From assembly GCA_028287605.1 (NCBI GenBank), contig JAQBPI010000064.1, positions 1 to 7,863 on the forward strand: a stretch of DNA of 7,863 nucleotides. Direction: 5' to 3'. Of this stretch, positions 1 to 7,383 are shown in pieces. The translations under genes were made by a program, and so were the position numbers. Numbering within the stretch: the first letter of the stretch is position 1; every line of letters starts with the position of its first letter. Below the pieces are notes generated by a model that was given only the letters and a program-made list of their open reading frames with translations, ran no database searches and was not told the origin of the DNA. Origin of the DNA: Chloroflexota bacterium (GTDB lineage: Bacteria > Chloroflexota > Dormibacteria > Aeolococcales > Aeolococcaceae).

Positions 1-175
1 CCTGGGCCGCCCGCGCCGCCGCCACCGCGGCGTCGACCTCGGCGGCGCCGCTGCGGGGGAAGACGCCGATCACCTCGTCGCGGCGGGCGGGGTTGAGCGA
101 CTCGAACACGGCGCCGCCGGCCTCGACGGAGCCGCCGCCGATGTGGTTGCCGTGCCGCTCCGCCGCGGCGGTCAT
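1..175 (-). CDS. Aldehyde dehydrogenase family protein, N-terminal part (runs off the window)
   Basis: Only the first 58 residues are present; the gene continues beyond base 1. The fragment reads as the start of an NAD(P)-dependent aldehyde dehydrogenase: HIGGGSVEAGGAVFESLNPA (residues 11-30) matches the family's opening beta hairpin and 'NPA' signature. It is followed by DEVIGVFPRSG (33-43) and an EVDAAVAAARAA helix (46-57), the usual 'DVDxAVxAARxA' element. The NAD-binding fold and the catalytic Cys and Glu lie outside, so activity and substrate cannot be judged. The ATG overlaps the stop of the upstream aminotransferase gene as ATGA, so translation is probably coupled and both enzymes should act in one pathway: the aminotransferase would make a semialdehyde and this enzyme would oxidise it to the acid. 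Succinate semialdehyde dehydrogenase (GabD-like) is one possibility; other semialdehyde dehydrogenases fit equally well. An 11-base odd palindrome (GGGAGACTCCC, 180-190) lies just upstream of the start. The family call is fairly sure; the substrate is not. Confidence 0.82.
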   Translation of the reverse strand, partial: MTAAAERHGNHIGGGSVEAGGAVFESLNPARRDEVIGVFPRSGAAEVDAAVAAARAAQ

Positions 176-1479
176 TCCCGGGAGACTCCCCCGTTCCCCC
201 CCGCCCAGGTCCCGAGGGCCGCCTCGAGGATCTCCAGGCCCTGGTCGAGCTCCGCCTCGGGGATGGTGAGCGGCGGGATCAGCCGGATGACGTTGTCGTC
301 GCTGCCGCAGTTGAGCAGGAGCAGACCGCCGCGCAGCGACTCCTCGCGGATCCGGGCGACCACCGCGGGGTCGGGAGCACCCTCCGGAGTGGTGAACTCC
401 AGGCCGATCATCAGCCCCAGGCCGCGGACGTCGGAGAGGCGCGGGCAGAGCGCCGGCCAGCCCCGGGCGCGCTCCAGCACCGCGTCGCCGAGCCGCGCCG
501 AGCGCTCCACCAGCCCCTCCGAGCGGATCGTGCGGATCACCGCCACGGCGGCGGCGCAGGCCACCGGGTTGCCCCCGTAGGTGGTGCCGTGGTCACCGGG
601 GTGCCAGGCGCTCATCACCTCGCGGGTGGCCACCATCGCCGCCACCGGCATGCCGTTGCCCAGCCCCTTGGCCAGGCACATGATGTCCGGCTGGGTGGCG
701 GTGTGCTCGACCGCGAAGAACCGGCCGGTGCGCGCGAACCCGGTCTGCACCTCGTCGGCGACGAGCAGGATGCCGTGGCGGTCGCAGAGCCGCCGCAGGC
801 CGGGCAGGAACCCCTCCGGGGGCACCACGTAGCCGCCCTCGCCGAGCACCGGCTCGACCACCACCGCGGCGACGTCGCCGGGGTCGACGACGCTGGCGAG
901 GAGACGCTCGATCTCGGCCACCGCCGCCTCGCCCTCGCCGGCGCGGGGATACGGGACGTGGTGGACACCGGGCAGGAGCGGGCCCATCCCGGCGTGGTAC
1001 TTGGCCTTGGAGGCGGTGAGGGTGAGCGCCCCGTAGGTGCGCCCGTGGAAGGCCCCGAGGAAGGCGATGACGTCGCTCCGGCGGGTCGCCTTCCGGGCCA
1101 GCTTGATCGCCGACTCCACCGCCTCGGCGCCGCTGTTGCAGAGGAAGACCGACTCGAGGCCGCCCGGCGCCACCGCGGCGATCTCCTCGGCCGCCTCGAT
1201 CATCGGGAGGCTGTGAGTCGTGACCGAGGTGTGGAGCAGGCGGTCGACCTGGGCGTGGATCGCGGACCGCACCGCGGGATGGCCGTGGCCCAGGTTGGTG
1301 ACCCCGATGCCGCAGCCGAAGTCGAGGACGTCGCGACCGTCGACGGTGTGGAGGTGGGCGCCCTCGGCGCGCTCCACCACCAGGTCGCTGTAGCGGCTGT
1401 AACAGGTGGCGAGATGGGCGGCGTCGCGCTCACGCCATCCCGCCGCCACCTCGGGCCCGGGCTGCTGGATCTGGCTCAC
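172..1479 (-). CDS. Class III PLP-dependent aminotransferase (4-aminobutyrate/omega-amino acid type)
   Basis: The 435-residue product has the full fold type I, class III aminotransferase pattern and normal family length; it is expected in the cytoplasm. Visible motifs are NSGAEAVE (115-122, cofactor phosphate contacts), FHGRTYG (144-150), EPVLGEGGY (209-217), ADEVQTGFARTG (241-252, with Asp242 placed to bind the pyridine nitrogen), AKGLGNGMP (270-278, with Lys271 as Schiff-base lysine), HGTTYGGNP (297-305) and NVIRLIPPL (396-404). By analogy with E. coli GabT, Arg147, Glu214 and Arg398 occupy the positions that handle the substrate carboxylate and the glutamate switch. The family transfers an omega- or side-chain amino group to 2-oxoglutarate, giving a semialdehyde and glutamate. 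The start is GTG at 1479, preceded by GGAG (1487-1490 on this strand) with 7-base spacing. The stop overlaps the next gene's ATG. GABA, ornithine, lysine or acetylornithine cannot be separated by eye; the adjacent aldehyde dehydrogenase favours catabolism over arginine biosynthesis. Confidence 0.9.
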   Translation of the reverse strand: MSQIQQPGPEVAAGWRERDAAHLATCYSRYSDLVVERAEGAHLHTVDGRDVLDFGCGIGVTNLGHGHPAVRSAIHAQVDRLLHTSVTTHSLPMIEAAEEIAAVAPGGLESVFLCNSGAEAVESAIKLARKATRRSDVIAFLGAFHGRTYGALTLTASKAKYHAGMGPLLPGVHHVPYPRAGEGEAAVAEIERLLASVVDPGDVAAVVVEPVLGEGGYVVPPEGFLPGLRRLCDRHGILLVADEVQTGFARTGRFFAVEHTATQPDIMCLAKGLGNGMPVAAMVATREVMSAWHPGDHGTTYGGNPVACAAAVAVIRTIRSEGLVERSARLGDAVLERARGWPALCPRLSDVRGLGLMIGLEFTTPEGAPDPAVVARIREESLRGGLLLLNCGSDDNVIRLIPPLTIPEAELDQGLEILEAALGTWAGGNGGVSRE

Positions 1480-1596
1480 TGGCGATCTCCGAAGGGCCGA
1501 GGCAGGTGAACAGGGACACGACCCACCCCCGCGCTGAGAGTACCGCCCGGGCCGGGCACGAGATCGGCCGCCGCCAAAAAATCACCCATCAGTTGA

Positions 1597-1626
1597 TTGA
1601 CATTCACCCTCCTCCGCGCGTATCCA
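1597..1626 (+). promoter_or_regulatory. Candidate sigma70-type promoter for the liv operon
   Basis: A perfect TTGACA -35 box (1597-1602) is followed after 18 bases by TATCCA (1621-1626), a weak -10 box sharing only the first three positions with TATAAT. It sits in the only AT-richer patch of the divergent gap (about 1576-1605), about 100 bases before the binding-protein start. A transcript from here would begin near 1633 and have a leader of roughly 90 bases. The weak -10 box suggests an activator or another sigma factor may be needed. No convincing promoter for the opposite-strand aminotransferase was found in the same gap. Confidence 0.42.
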
Positions 1627-1652
1627 GAGGTCCGCGCGCCAGCATCAGGGTA

Positions 1653-1666
1653 AATGGCGCGCCATT
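1653..1666. promoter_or_regulatory. Perfect 14-bp palindrome, candidate operator
   Basis: AATGGCGCGCCATT is a perfect inverted repeat with no spacer, lying 60 bases before the binding-protein start and about 20 bases downstream of the predicted transcription start. A gapless palindrome cannot form a good hairpin but is a natural site for a dimeric regulator, which could act as a repressor or roadblock here. The core GGCGCGCC can arise by chance in GC-rich DNA; the flanking AAT/ATT arms make chance less likely. The regulator is unknown. Confidence 0.4.
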
Positions 1667-1713
1667 CAGCAGGGGCCGCCGGGGCGACGACACGCCCGCG
1701 CCGTCGGCCGGTC

Positions 1714-1720
1714 AGAGGAG
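1714..1720 (+). promoter_or_regulatory. Ribosome binding site fixing the binding-protein start at 1726
   Basis: AGAGGAG lies 5 bases before ATG 1726. This supports that start over the in-frame ATG at 1654, which lies inside the palindrome, lacks such a site, and would put 24 Arg/Pro-rich residues in front of a signal peptide. Confidence 0.8.
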
Positions 1721-1725
1721 ATCCG

Positions 1726-3015
1726 ATGGAACGCATCAAGGCCCGAGTCCTGCCGGCACTCGGCATCGTCTCCCTCGCCGCGCTCGCCGCCTGCGGGACC
1801 TCCACCACCGGCGGAGGCGGCGGGAACGGCGGCTCCGGGCCGCTGAGCTCCTGCATCGGCTCGGTGACGGTCGCGAGCGACCTGCCCACCAGCGGCGGCG
1901 ACGCCTCCATCGGCGGCGGCACCGAGAAGGGTGTCAAGCTCGCCGTCGACCAGGCCAACGCCGCCAAGCTGCTCGGCGGCTGCACCGTCAACTACATCGC
2001 CAAGGACGACTCCTCGGTGGCCAAGGGCAAGCACGACCCCCAGCAGGGCGCCCAGAACGTGACCTCGCTGGTGGCCAACCTGGCGGTGGTGGGCATCGTC
2101 GGACCCTTCAACTCCAGCGTCGCCGTCGCCGAGCTGCCGATCACCAACAAGGCCGGCGTGGTCCAGATCAGCCCCTCGAACACCGATCCCGGCCTCACCA
2201 TTCCCGGCACCGATCCCGACATCGACACCGCCTCGCTGAAGCCGACCGGGAAGACCACCTACTTCCGGGTCATCTCCAACGACGTGGTCCAGGCCCAGGT
2301 GATGGCCCAGGTGGCGTACAAGGAGCTGAACCTCAAGAAGGTCTACGACATCGACGACCAGGAGACCTACGGGAAGGACCTCTCCAACTACTTCGACCAG
2401 GACTTCGCCAAGCTCGGCGGCACCGTGACGAAGCGGGTCTCGCTGCCCGGCGACACCAAGGACTTCCGGCCCCAGATCACCGAGGCGCAGGGCCTGGGCG
2501 CCGACTCCGTCTTCTTCGGCGGCGTCGCCTCCAACGGCTCGGGCATCCTCAAGAAGCAGATGAGCGACGCCGGCCTCACCGCCCAGTTCCTGAGCGGTGA
2601 CGGCACCGTCGACCCGCAGTTCTTCGTCGACTCCGGCGCCCAGGGCGACGGTGCCCAGGCGTCGAGCGCACCCGACACCACCAAGCTGGCCAGCGCCCAG
2701 CAGTTCATCCAGCAGTACAAGCAGCGCTACGGGCAGGACGTCGTCGCCTACTCGACCTACGGATACGACTGCATGAACATCCTTCTCCAGGCGATTCACG
2801 ACGTCCTCGTCGACAATGGCGCCAAGCTCCCCGCGGATCCTGTGACCTTCCGCACCAAGGTGATCGCCAAGGTGCAGGGCATCGACTACAAGGGCACCAT
2901 CGGCGAGACGAAGTTCGACTCCAACGGAGACACCCTCAACCACCAGTTCAGCGTCTACAAGGCGACCGGCGGCAAGTGGGTGGGCCGCGAGACCGTCTCG
3001 CCCTCCGCGAGCTGA
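1726..3015 (+). CDS. livK: ABC transporter substrate-binding lipoprotein, branched-chain amino acid (HAAT) family
   Basis: The 429-residue product is the extracytoplasmic ligand receptor of the transporter encoded downstream. Residues 1-22 form a lipoprotein signal peptide with a basic N-region (ERIKAR), a hydrophobic core and the lipobox LAAC, so Cys23 is the predicted lipidated residue. A Gly/Ser-rich tether follows (about 24-39). The rest is a type I periplasmic-binding fold (Peripla_BP_6-like), starting SVTVASDLPTSGGDASIGGG (46-65). Family landmarks are the AQNVTSLVA helix (109-117), GPFNSS (126-131), ISPSNTDPGLT (148-158) and DDQETYGKDL (210-219). In this family these loops line the cleft, so Ser130/131, Thr153 and Tyr215 are plausible ligand contacts (inference). 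A loop at 159-177 between GLT and TYFRV looks longer than usual. Cys43 and Cys86 could form a disulphide like the one near the N-terminus of E. coli LivJ. It is the first gene of the operon, 103 bases before livH, with a strong hairpin between them. The ligand could be a branched-chain amino acid, another amino acid, an amide or urea. Confidence 0.9.
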   Translation: MERIKARVLPALGIVSLAALAACGTSTTGGGGGNGGSGPLSSCIGSVTVASDLPTSGGDASIGGGTEKGVKLAVDQANAAKLLGGCTVNYIAKDDSSVAKGKHDPQQGAQNVTSLVANLAVVGIVGPFNSSVAVAELPITNKAGVVQISPSNTDPGLTIPGTDPDIDTASLKPTGKTTYFRVISNDVVQAQVMAQVAYKELNLKKVYDIDDQETYGKDLSNYFDQDFAKLGGTVTKRVSLPGDTKDFRPQITEAQGLGADSVFFGGVASNGSGILKKQMSDAGLTAQFLSGDGTVDPQFFVDSGAQGDGAQASSAPDTTKLASAQQFIQQYKQRYGQDVVAYSTYGYDCMNILLQAIHDVLVDNGAKLPADPVTFRTKVIAKVQGIDYKGTIGETKFDSNGDTLNHQFSVYKATGGKWVGRETVSPSAS

Positions 3016-3034
3016 GGAGCGGTACCCTGATGCC

Positions 3035-3074
3035 CTGGCGGGAGAGCGGAAACAGCTCCGCTCTCCCCGCCCAG
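3035..3074 (+). promoter_or_regulatory. Strong intergenic hairpin between binding-protein and permease genes
   Basis: GGGAGAGCGGA (3040-3050) pairs perfectly with TCCGCTCTCCC (3057-3067) around a 6-base loop, AACAGC. The stem extends outward (3035-3039 with 3069-3074) across two single-base bulges. It begins 20 bases after the binding-protein stop. No T-run follows, so it is not a standard intrinsic terminator. It more likely protects the 3' end of a processed or attenuated binding-protein message, giving excess receptor over membrane components, as known for several ABC importer operons. Partial termination remains possible. Confidence 0.7.
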
Positions 3075-3106
3075 CTCTGTGGCAGCCCGGGCGGCGGGGG
3101 CGCGCC

Positions 3107-3112
3107 GGGAGG
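3107..3112 (+). promoter_or_regulatory. Ribosome binding site favouring GTG 3119 for livH
   Basis: GGGAGG ends directly against ATG 3113, leaving no spacer for that codon, but sits 6 bases before the in-frame GTG at 3119. The GTG is therefore the better start, only two codons shorter. Confidence 0.55.
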
Positions 3113-3118
3113 ATGACG

Positions 3119-4234
3119 GTGGAGGGTCAGGGAGAGGTGCGGGCGGTGCTGCCCCCGCTCGCCCGCCGCCGGTCCCTGCTGCGCGGCGGCGGCCTCGCCG
3201 AGCTGGGCAGCAGGGCGTTCCCCACGGTGCTGATCGGCGCCCTGGTGCTCATGATCATCGACGTCGCGGCGCGCAGCGGCGTCTCGGTGGCGGGCTCGCA
3301 GCTGGTGAACGGGATCACCAAGGGCGCCATCTTCGCCCTGATCGCGGTCGGCTACACCATGGTCTACGGGATCATCGAGCTGATCAACTTCGCCCACGGC
3401 GACGTCTTCACCCTCAGCGCCGTGTACGGCAAGGAGATCGGTCGCGGGCTCAGCTGGATCGGCATGAGCCTCTGGGGGGTCAGCCTCGGCTCGCTGGCGA
3501 CCCGCGGCCCGCTCGGGCTCGCGGCCGTCCTGCTCGTCCTCTTCCCGCTCACCATGGCCGCAACCGGCATCACCGGGGTGCTCATCGAGCGGGTCGCCTA
3601 CCGGCGGCTCCGCGACGCGCCCCGCCTCGCCCCGCTGATCACCGCGGTGGGCGTCTCGTTCATCCTCGAGGGGTCGATGCTGGTCACCCAGGGCAGCAGC
3701 AACGTGCGCACCGACAAGGAGGGCTGGATCCGCGGCACCGCCTTCACCGCCGGCGGCGTCGACGTGCACTGGGCCGACATCTTCGTGGTCGGGATGGCGC
3801 TGCTGATGATGTTCGCCCTCCAGGCGTTCATCCGCTCCACCCGCCTGGGCAAGGCGATGCGGGCGACCGCCCAGGACCGCGACGCCGCCCTGCTCAGCGG
3901 CGTCAACATCAACCGCACCATCGCCGCGACCTTCTTCATCGGCTCGGCGCTGGCGGCCGCGGGCGGCCTGATCTACAGCATCTTCTTCGACTCGGTGGTC
4001 TGGAACCTCGGCTTCGGCTTCGGCATCATCGCCTTCACCGCGGCGGTTCTGGGCGGCATCGGCAACATCGTCGGCGCCGGCCTGGGCGGCTTCCTCATCG
4101 GACTGATCTACGTCTTCGGGGGCCAGATCACCTCGGGCCAGTGGAGCAACTCGATCGTCTTCGCCATGCTCATCGTGGTGCTGACCTTCCGGCCCGTCGG
4201 GCTGCTCGGCATGCGGGTGCCCGACCGTGCCTGA
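3119..4234 (+). CDS. livH: Branched-chain amino acid ABC transporter permease, LivH type
   Basis: The 371-residue integral membrane protein is one of the two pore-forming subunits and pairs with LivM. The family core starts near residue 60: NGITKGAIFALIAVGYTMVY (64-83), IIELINFAHGD (85-95, a LivH hallmark), IERVAYRRLRDAPRLAPLI (156-174), GKAMRATAQDRDAALLSGVN (244-263, the cytoplasmic loop that contacts the ATPases), AVLGGIGNIVGAGLGG (309-324) and the closing TFRPVGLLG (356-364). Hydrophobic stretches fit the usual eight or so helices. About 60 residues precede the core: a basic, soluble segment and then an extra hydrophobic stretch (VLIGALVLMIIDVAA, about 37-51) that many LivH proteins lack. 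GTG 3119 is chosen for its 6-base spacing from GGGAGG; ATG 3113 is possible but touches that site. Its 3' end overlaps livM by 8 bases. Confidence 0.93.
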   Translation: MEGQGEVRAVLPPLARRRSLLRGGGLAELGSRAFPTVLIGALVLMIIDVAARSGVSVAGSQLVNGITKGAIFALIAVGYTMVYGIIELINFAHGDVFTLSAVYGKEIGRGLSWIGMSLWGVSLGSLATRGPLGLAAVLLVLFPLTMAATGITGVLIERVAYRRLRDAPRLAPLITAVGVSFILEGSMLVTQGSSNVRTDKEGWIRGTAFTAGGVDVHWADIFVVGMALLMMFALQAFIRSTRLGKAMRATAQDRDAALLSGVNINRTIAATFFIGSALAAAGGLIYSIFFDSVVWNLGFGFGIIAFTAAVLGGIGNIVGAGLGGFLIGLIYVFGGQITSGQWSNSIVFAMLIVVLTFRPVGLLGMRVPDRA

Positions 4235-5834
4235 GCACGTGTCCGGCCGCCTCGCCGGCGACGTCGACCTCCCCACCACCGCCACGGAGACCCGAGCGCA
4301 GGAGTCGTCGTCGGTGTTCTGGCTGCTGGTGATCGGCGGCCTGATGATGCTCGTCGGCGGCTGGCTGCTCCCCTGGTTCGTCGAGCCCACCGCCAACGGC
4401 ATCGGCGCCAGCCCCATGGACGTGGTGGCCTCGCCGCCCCGGGGCGTGGGCAGCCTCCTCGTCTACCTGATGGGGCTGTCGATGCTGGGACTGCTCGCCG
4501 GCGCGGCGTACGACGCCGTCAGCCTGCGGCTGAGACGGGGGCAGCCCCACCGGTGGGCACGCCAGCGCGCCGTCCTCGCCGCGGTGGGGATGGTGTGCAC
4601 GGTCACCGTCTGGTACCTGATCGCGAAGCGCCGCGAGGAGCCGCTCTTCGGCGAGCTCAGCCCCCTCGCCCTCACCGACAACGCGGTGTGGCTGACGCTG
4701 ACCGGCTTCGCGCTCTGCTGCCTCGCCTACGGCTTCCGCCGGCCGATCGCGGCGCGCAGCGGCCTCACCCTCGCCGCCGTGGCGCTCGTGGTGGGGGCGC
4801 TGGTGCCGCTGATCTTCCGCCAGTCGATCGAGTTCATCAGCTGGGCGGCGGGGGCGGCGGCGATCTACACCCTGCTCGCCCTCGGCCTCAACGTGGTGGT
4901 CGGCTTCGCCGGGCTGCTCGACCTCGGCTACGCCGCCTTCTTCGCCATCGGCGCCTACACCTGCGGGTCGCTGGCCTCGTCGCGCCACGGCGACGTGCTC
5001 CACATCCCCTTCTGGCCCTACCCGTTCTGGATCATCCTCTTCCTCGGCGCGGCGGTGGCCGCGCTCTTCGGCGCGCTGCTGGGCGCGCCCACGCTGCGGC
5101 TGCGCGGCGACTACCTGGCCATCGTCACCCTCGGGTTCGGCGAGATCATCCCCGACGCCGCCAACAACAACGCGTTCGGCCAGACCGGCGGCCCCAACGG
5201 CATCACCGGGATCCACCACCCCAGCCTCTTCGGCCACGACTTCGGCATCGACCCCCGGCCCTACTACTACGCCCTGCTGGTGCTCATCGCCCTGATCATC
5301 GTGGTGCTGCGCAACCTGGAGCGATCGCGGATCGGCCGCGCGTGGGTGGCGGTCCGCGAGGACGAGGTCGCGGCCAGCGCCACCGGCATCAACACGGTCA
5401 GCACCAAGCTGCTCGCCTTCGCCATCGGCGCCGCGGTCAGCGGCTTCGCGGGCGCGTTCTACGGCGCCGAGCTGGGCATCGTCTCGCCCGACGACTTCCA
5501 GTTCGCGGTGTCGGTGACCGCGCTGAGCACCGTGGTTCTGGGCGGGATCGGCAGCATCACCGGCGCCGCCGTGGGCGGCCTGCTGATCAGCTTCATCATC
5601 TTCTGGATCCTGCCCCACGCCCAGGAGTGGTCGATGACCTTCGGGAACACCACCGGGTTCACCGCCCTGTCGAGCGTCGACTACAGCAAGTACGTCTACG
5701 TCGCCTACGGCGTGATCCTGGTCAGCATCATGCTGCTGCGGCCCGCCGGGCTCATCCCCAGCCGGGCGCGCAAGGTGGAGCTGCAGGCGGGCGGCGAGTC
5801 CGAGCCGCTCGCCGCGGTGAGGGGACGAGCATGA
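4227..5834 (+). CDS. livM: Branched-chain amino acid ABC transporter permease, LivM type, with long N-terminal membrane extension
   Basis: The 535-residue membrane protein is the second pore-forming subunit. The LivM core occupies about 180-510: LALGLNVVVGFAGLLDLGYA (217-236), APTLRLRGDYLAIVTLGFGE (287-306), TGGPNGITGI (320-329), IGRAWVAVREDEVAASATGI (369-388, the loop that contacts LivG/LivF) and a VVLGGIGSITGAAVGG repeat (436-451) matching that in LivH. The core ends at LLRPAGLIPS (503-512). Residues 1-175 are unusual: after a polar stretch (1-27) come hydrophobic segments near 30-50, 75-95, 113-133 and 153-168. E. coli LivM also has an N-terminal extension, but at about 425 residues it is shorter. 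The start is GTG 4227, inside the end of livH, with only weak Shine-Dalgarno character, so reinitiation after livH is likely. GTG 4239 is an alternative. The 3' end overlaps livG as ATGA. Confidence 0.93.
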   Translation: MPEHVSGRLAGDVDLPTTATETRAQESSSVFWLLVIGGLMMLVGGWLLPWFVEPTANGIGASPMDVVASPPRGVGSLLVYLMGLSMLGLLAGAAYDAVSLRLRRGQPHRWARQRAVLAAVGMVCTVTVWYLIAKRREEPLFGELSPLALTDNAVWLTLTGFALCCLAYGFRRPIAARSGLTLAAVALVVGALVPLIFRQSIEFISWAAGAAAIYTLLALGLNVVVGFAGLLDLGYAAFFAIGAYTCGSLASSRHGDVLHIPFWPYPFWIILFLGAAVAALFGALLGAPTLRLRGDYLAIVTLGFGEIIPDAANNNAFGQTGGPNGITGIHHPSLFGHDFGIDPRPYYYALLVLIALIIVVLRNLERSRIGRAWVAVREDEVAASATGINTVSTKLLAFAIGAAVSGFAGAFYGAELGIVSPDDFQFAVSVTALSTVVLGGIGSITGAAVGGLLISFIIFWILPHAQEWSMTFGNTTGFTALSSVDYSKYVYVAYGVILVSIMLLRPAGLIPSRARKVELQAGGESEPLAAVRGRA

Positions 5835-6618
5835 CGCCGCCGCTGCTCGAGGTCGAGGACCTGGTCAAGCGCTTCGGCGGCCTGTATGCGGTGAACGGGG
5901 TCTCCTTCGAGGTCGAGCGCCAGGCCATCGTCTCCATGATCGGCCCCAACGGAGCCGGCAAGACCACCGCCTTCAACTGCATCACCGGTCTGTACCCGGT
6001 CGACGGCGGCGACATCCGCTTCGCGGGGGCGAGCATCGCCGGGCTGCCCCCGCACCGCATCGCCCGGCTGGGCATCACCCGCACCTTCCAGAACATCCGC
6101 CTCTTCGCCTACATGACCGCGGTCGACAACGTCATGGTCGGCGAGCACTGCCGGATGCGCGCCGGGGTGTGGGACGCGATGCTGCGCACCCCGCGGGCCC
6201 GCCGCGAGGAGCGCGCCGTCGAGGACCGGGCGCTGGCGACGCTGCGGCGGCTGGGGCTGGAGCAGTACGCCGACGTGTACGCGCGCAACCTCCCCTACGG
6301 CCTGCAGCGCCGTCTCGAGATCGCCCGCGCCCTCGCCAGCGGGCCCAGCCTGCTGCTCCTCGACGAGCCCGCCGCCGGCCTCAACCCGCAGGAGAAGGTG
6401 GAGCTGATGGGGGTGATCTCGCGGCTGCGCGACGACGGCCTGACCATCTTCCTCATCGAGCACGACATGCGCGTGGTGATGGAGATCAGCGACCGCATCG
6501 TCGTCCTCGACCACGGCGAGCGCATCGCCGAGGGGGTCCCCGCCGAGGTGCGCAACGACCCCCGCGTGATCGAGGCCTACCTGGGCAGCGGTGCCGCCGA
6601 GCGGATGCGCACCACCGC

Positions 6619-6622
<4 letters not shown>
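5831..6622 (+). CDS. livG: Branched-chain amino acid ABC transporter ATP-binding protein, LivG type
   Basis: The 263-residue cytoplasmic ATPase has normal LivG length and all nucleotide-binding motifs. These are the aromatic A-loop position near Phe15/Tyr19, Walker A GPNGAGKT (38-45), Q-loop TFQNIRLF (85-92, Gln87), the ABC signature region LPYGLQRRLEIARAL (154-168), Walker B LLLLDEP (174-180, with catalytic Glu179), D-loop AGLNP (182-186) and switch His211 in IEHDM. The signature reads YGLQ in place of the generic SGGQ, as is normal for LivG-type ATPases. The long insert between Q-loop and signature (about 105-150, rich in Arg and Glu) and the C-terminal IAEGVPAEVRNDPRVIEAYL (232-251) are family traits. 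It should form a heterodimer with LivF under the LivH-LivM pore. ATG 5831 has GAGGGG (5819-5824) 6 bases upstream and overlaps the livM stop; its own stop overlaps the livF start. Confidence 0.96.

Positions 6623-7379
<757 letters not shown>

Positions 7380-7383
<4 letters not shown>

Noticed and set aside
589..1509. Plus-strand open frame of 306 codons opposite the aminotransferase
   Set aside because: It lies entirely antisense to a well-supported class III aminotransferase, and its product has no recognisable motif.
1613..1638. Repeated TCCGCGCG (1613-1620 and 1631-1638) as a possible operator pair
   Set aside because: CG-alternating octamers are common by chance in DNA this GC-rich. The 18-base spacing is not a whole number of helical turns, so I do not call it.
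1654..1725. Upstream ATG that would extend the binding protein by 24 residues
   Set aside because: It lies inside the palindrome, lacks a ribosome binding site, and would put an Arg/Pro-rich segment before a proper lipoprotein signal peptide. ATG 1726 has AGAGGAG at ideal spacing.
3035..3074. Intrinsic transcription terminator after the binding-protein gene
   Set aside because: The stem is strong, but the bases after it contain no T-run and the next genes clearly belong to the same transporter. A processing or attenuation role is more likely.
2948..4417. Minus-strand open frame of 489 codons opposite the livH region, with similar long antisense frames at 1666-2943 and 4170-5618
   Set aside because: Their products are dominated by Asp/Glu/Gly/Arg/His low complexity, typical of the antisense of GC-rich genes with strong third-position G/C bias. 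The plus strand encodes clear LivK, LivH and LivM families.
6292..6336. LivG signature reads YGLQ in place of SGGQ, and LivF has Gln where the switch His is expected
   Set aside because: Both are normal features of the LivG and LivF families, so they do not suggest a defective transporter.
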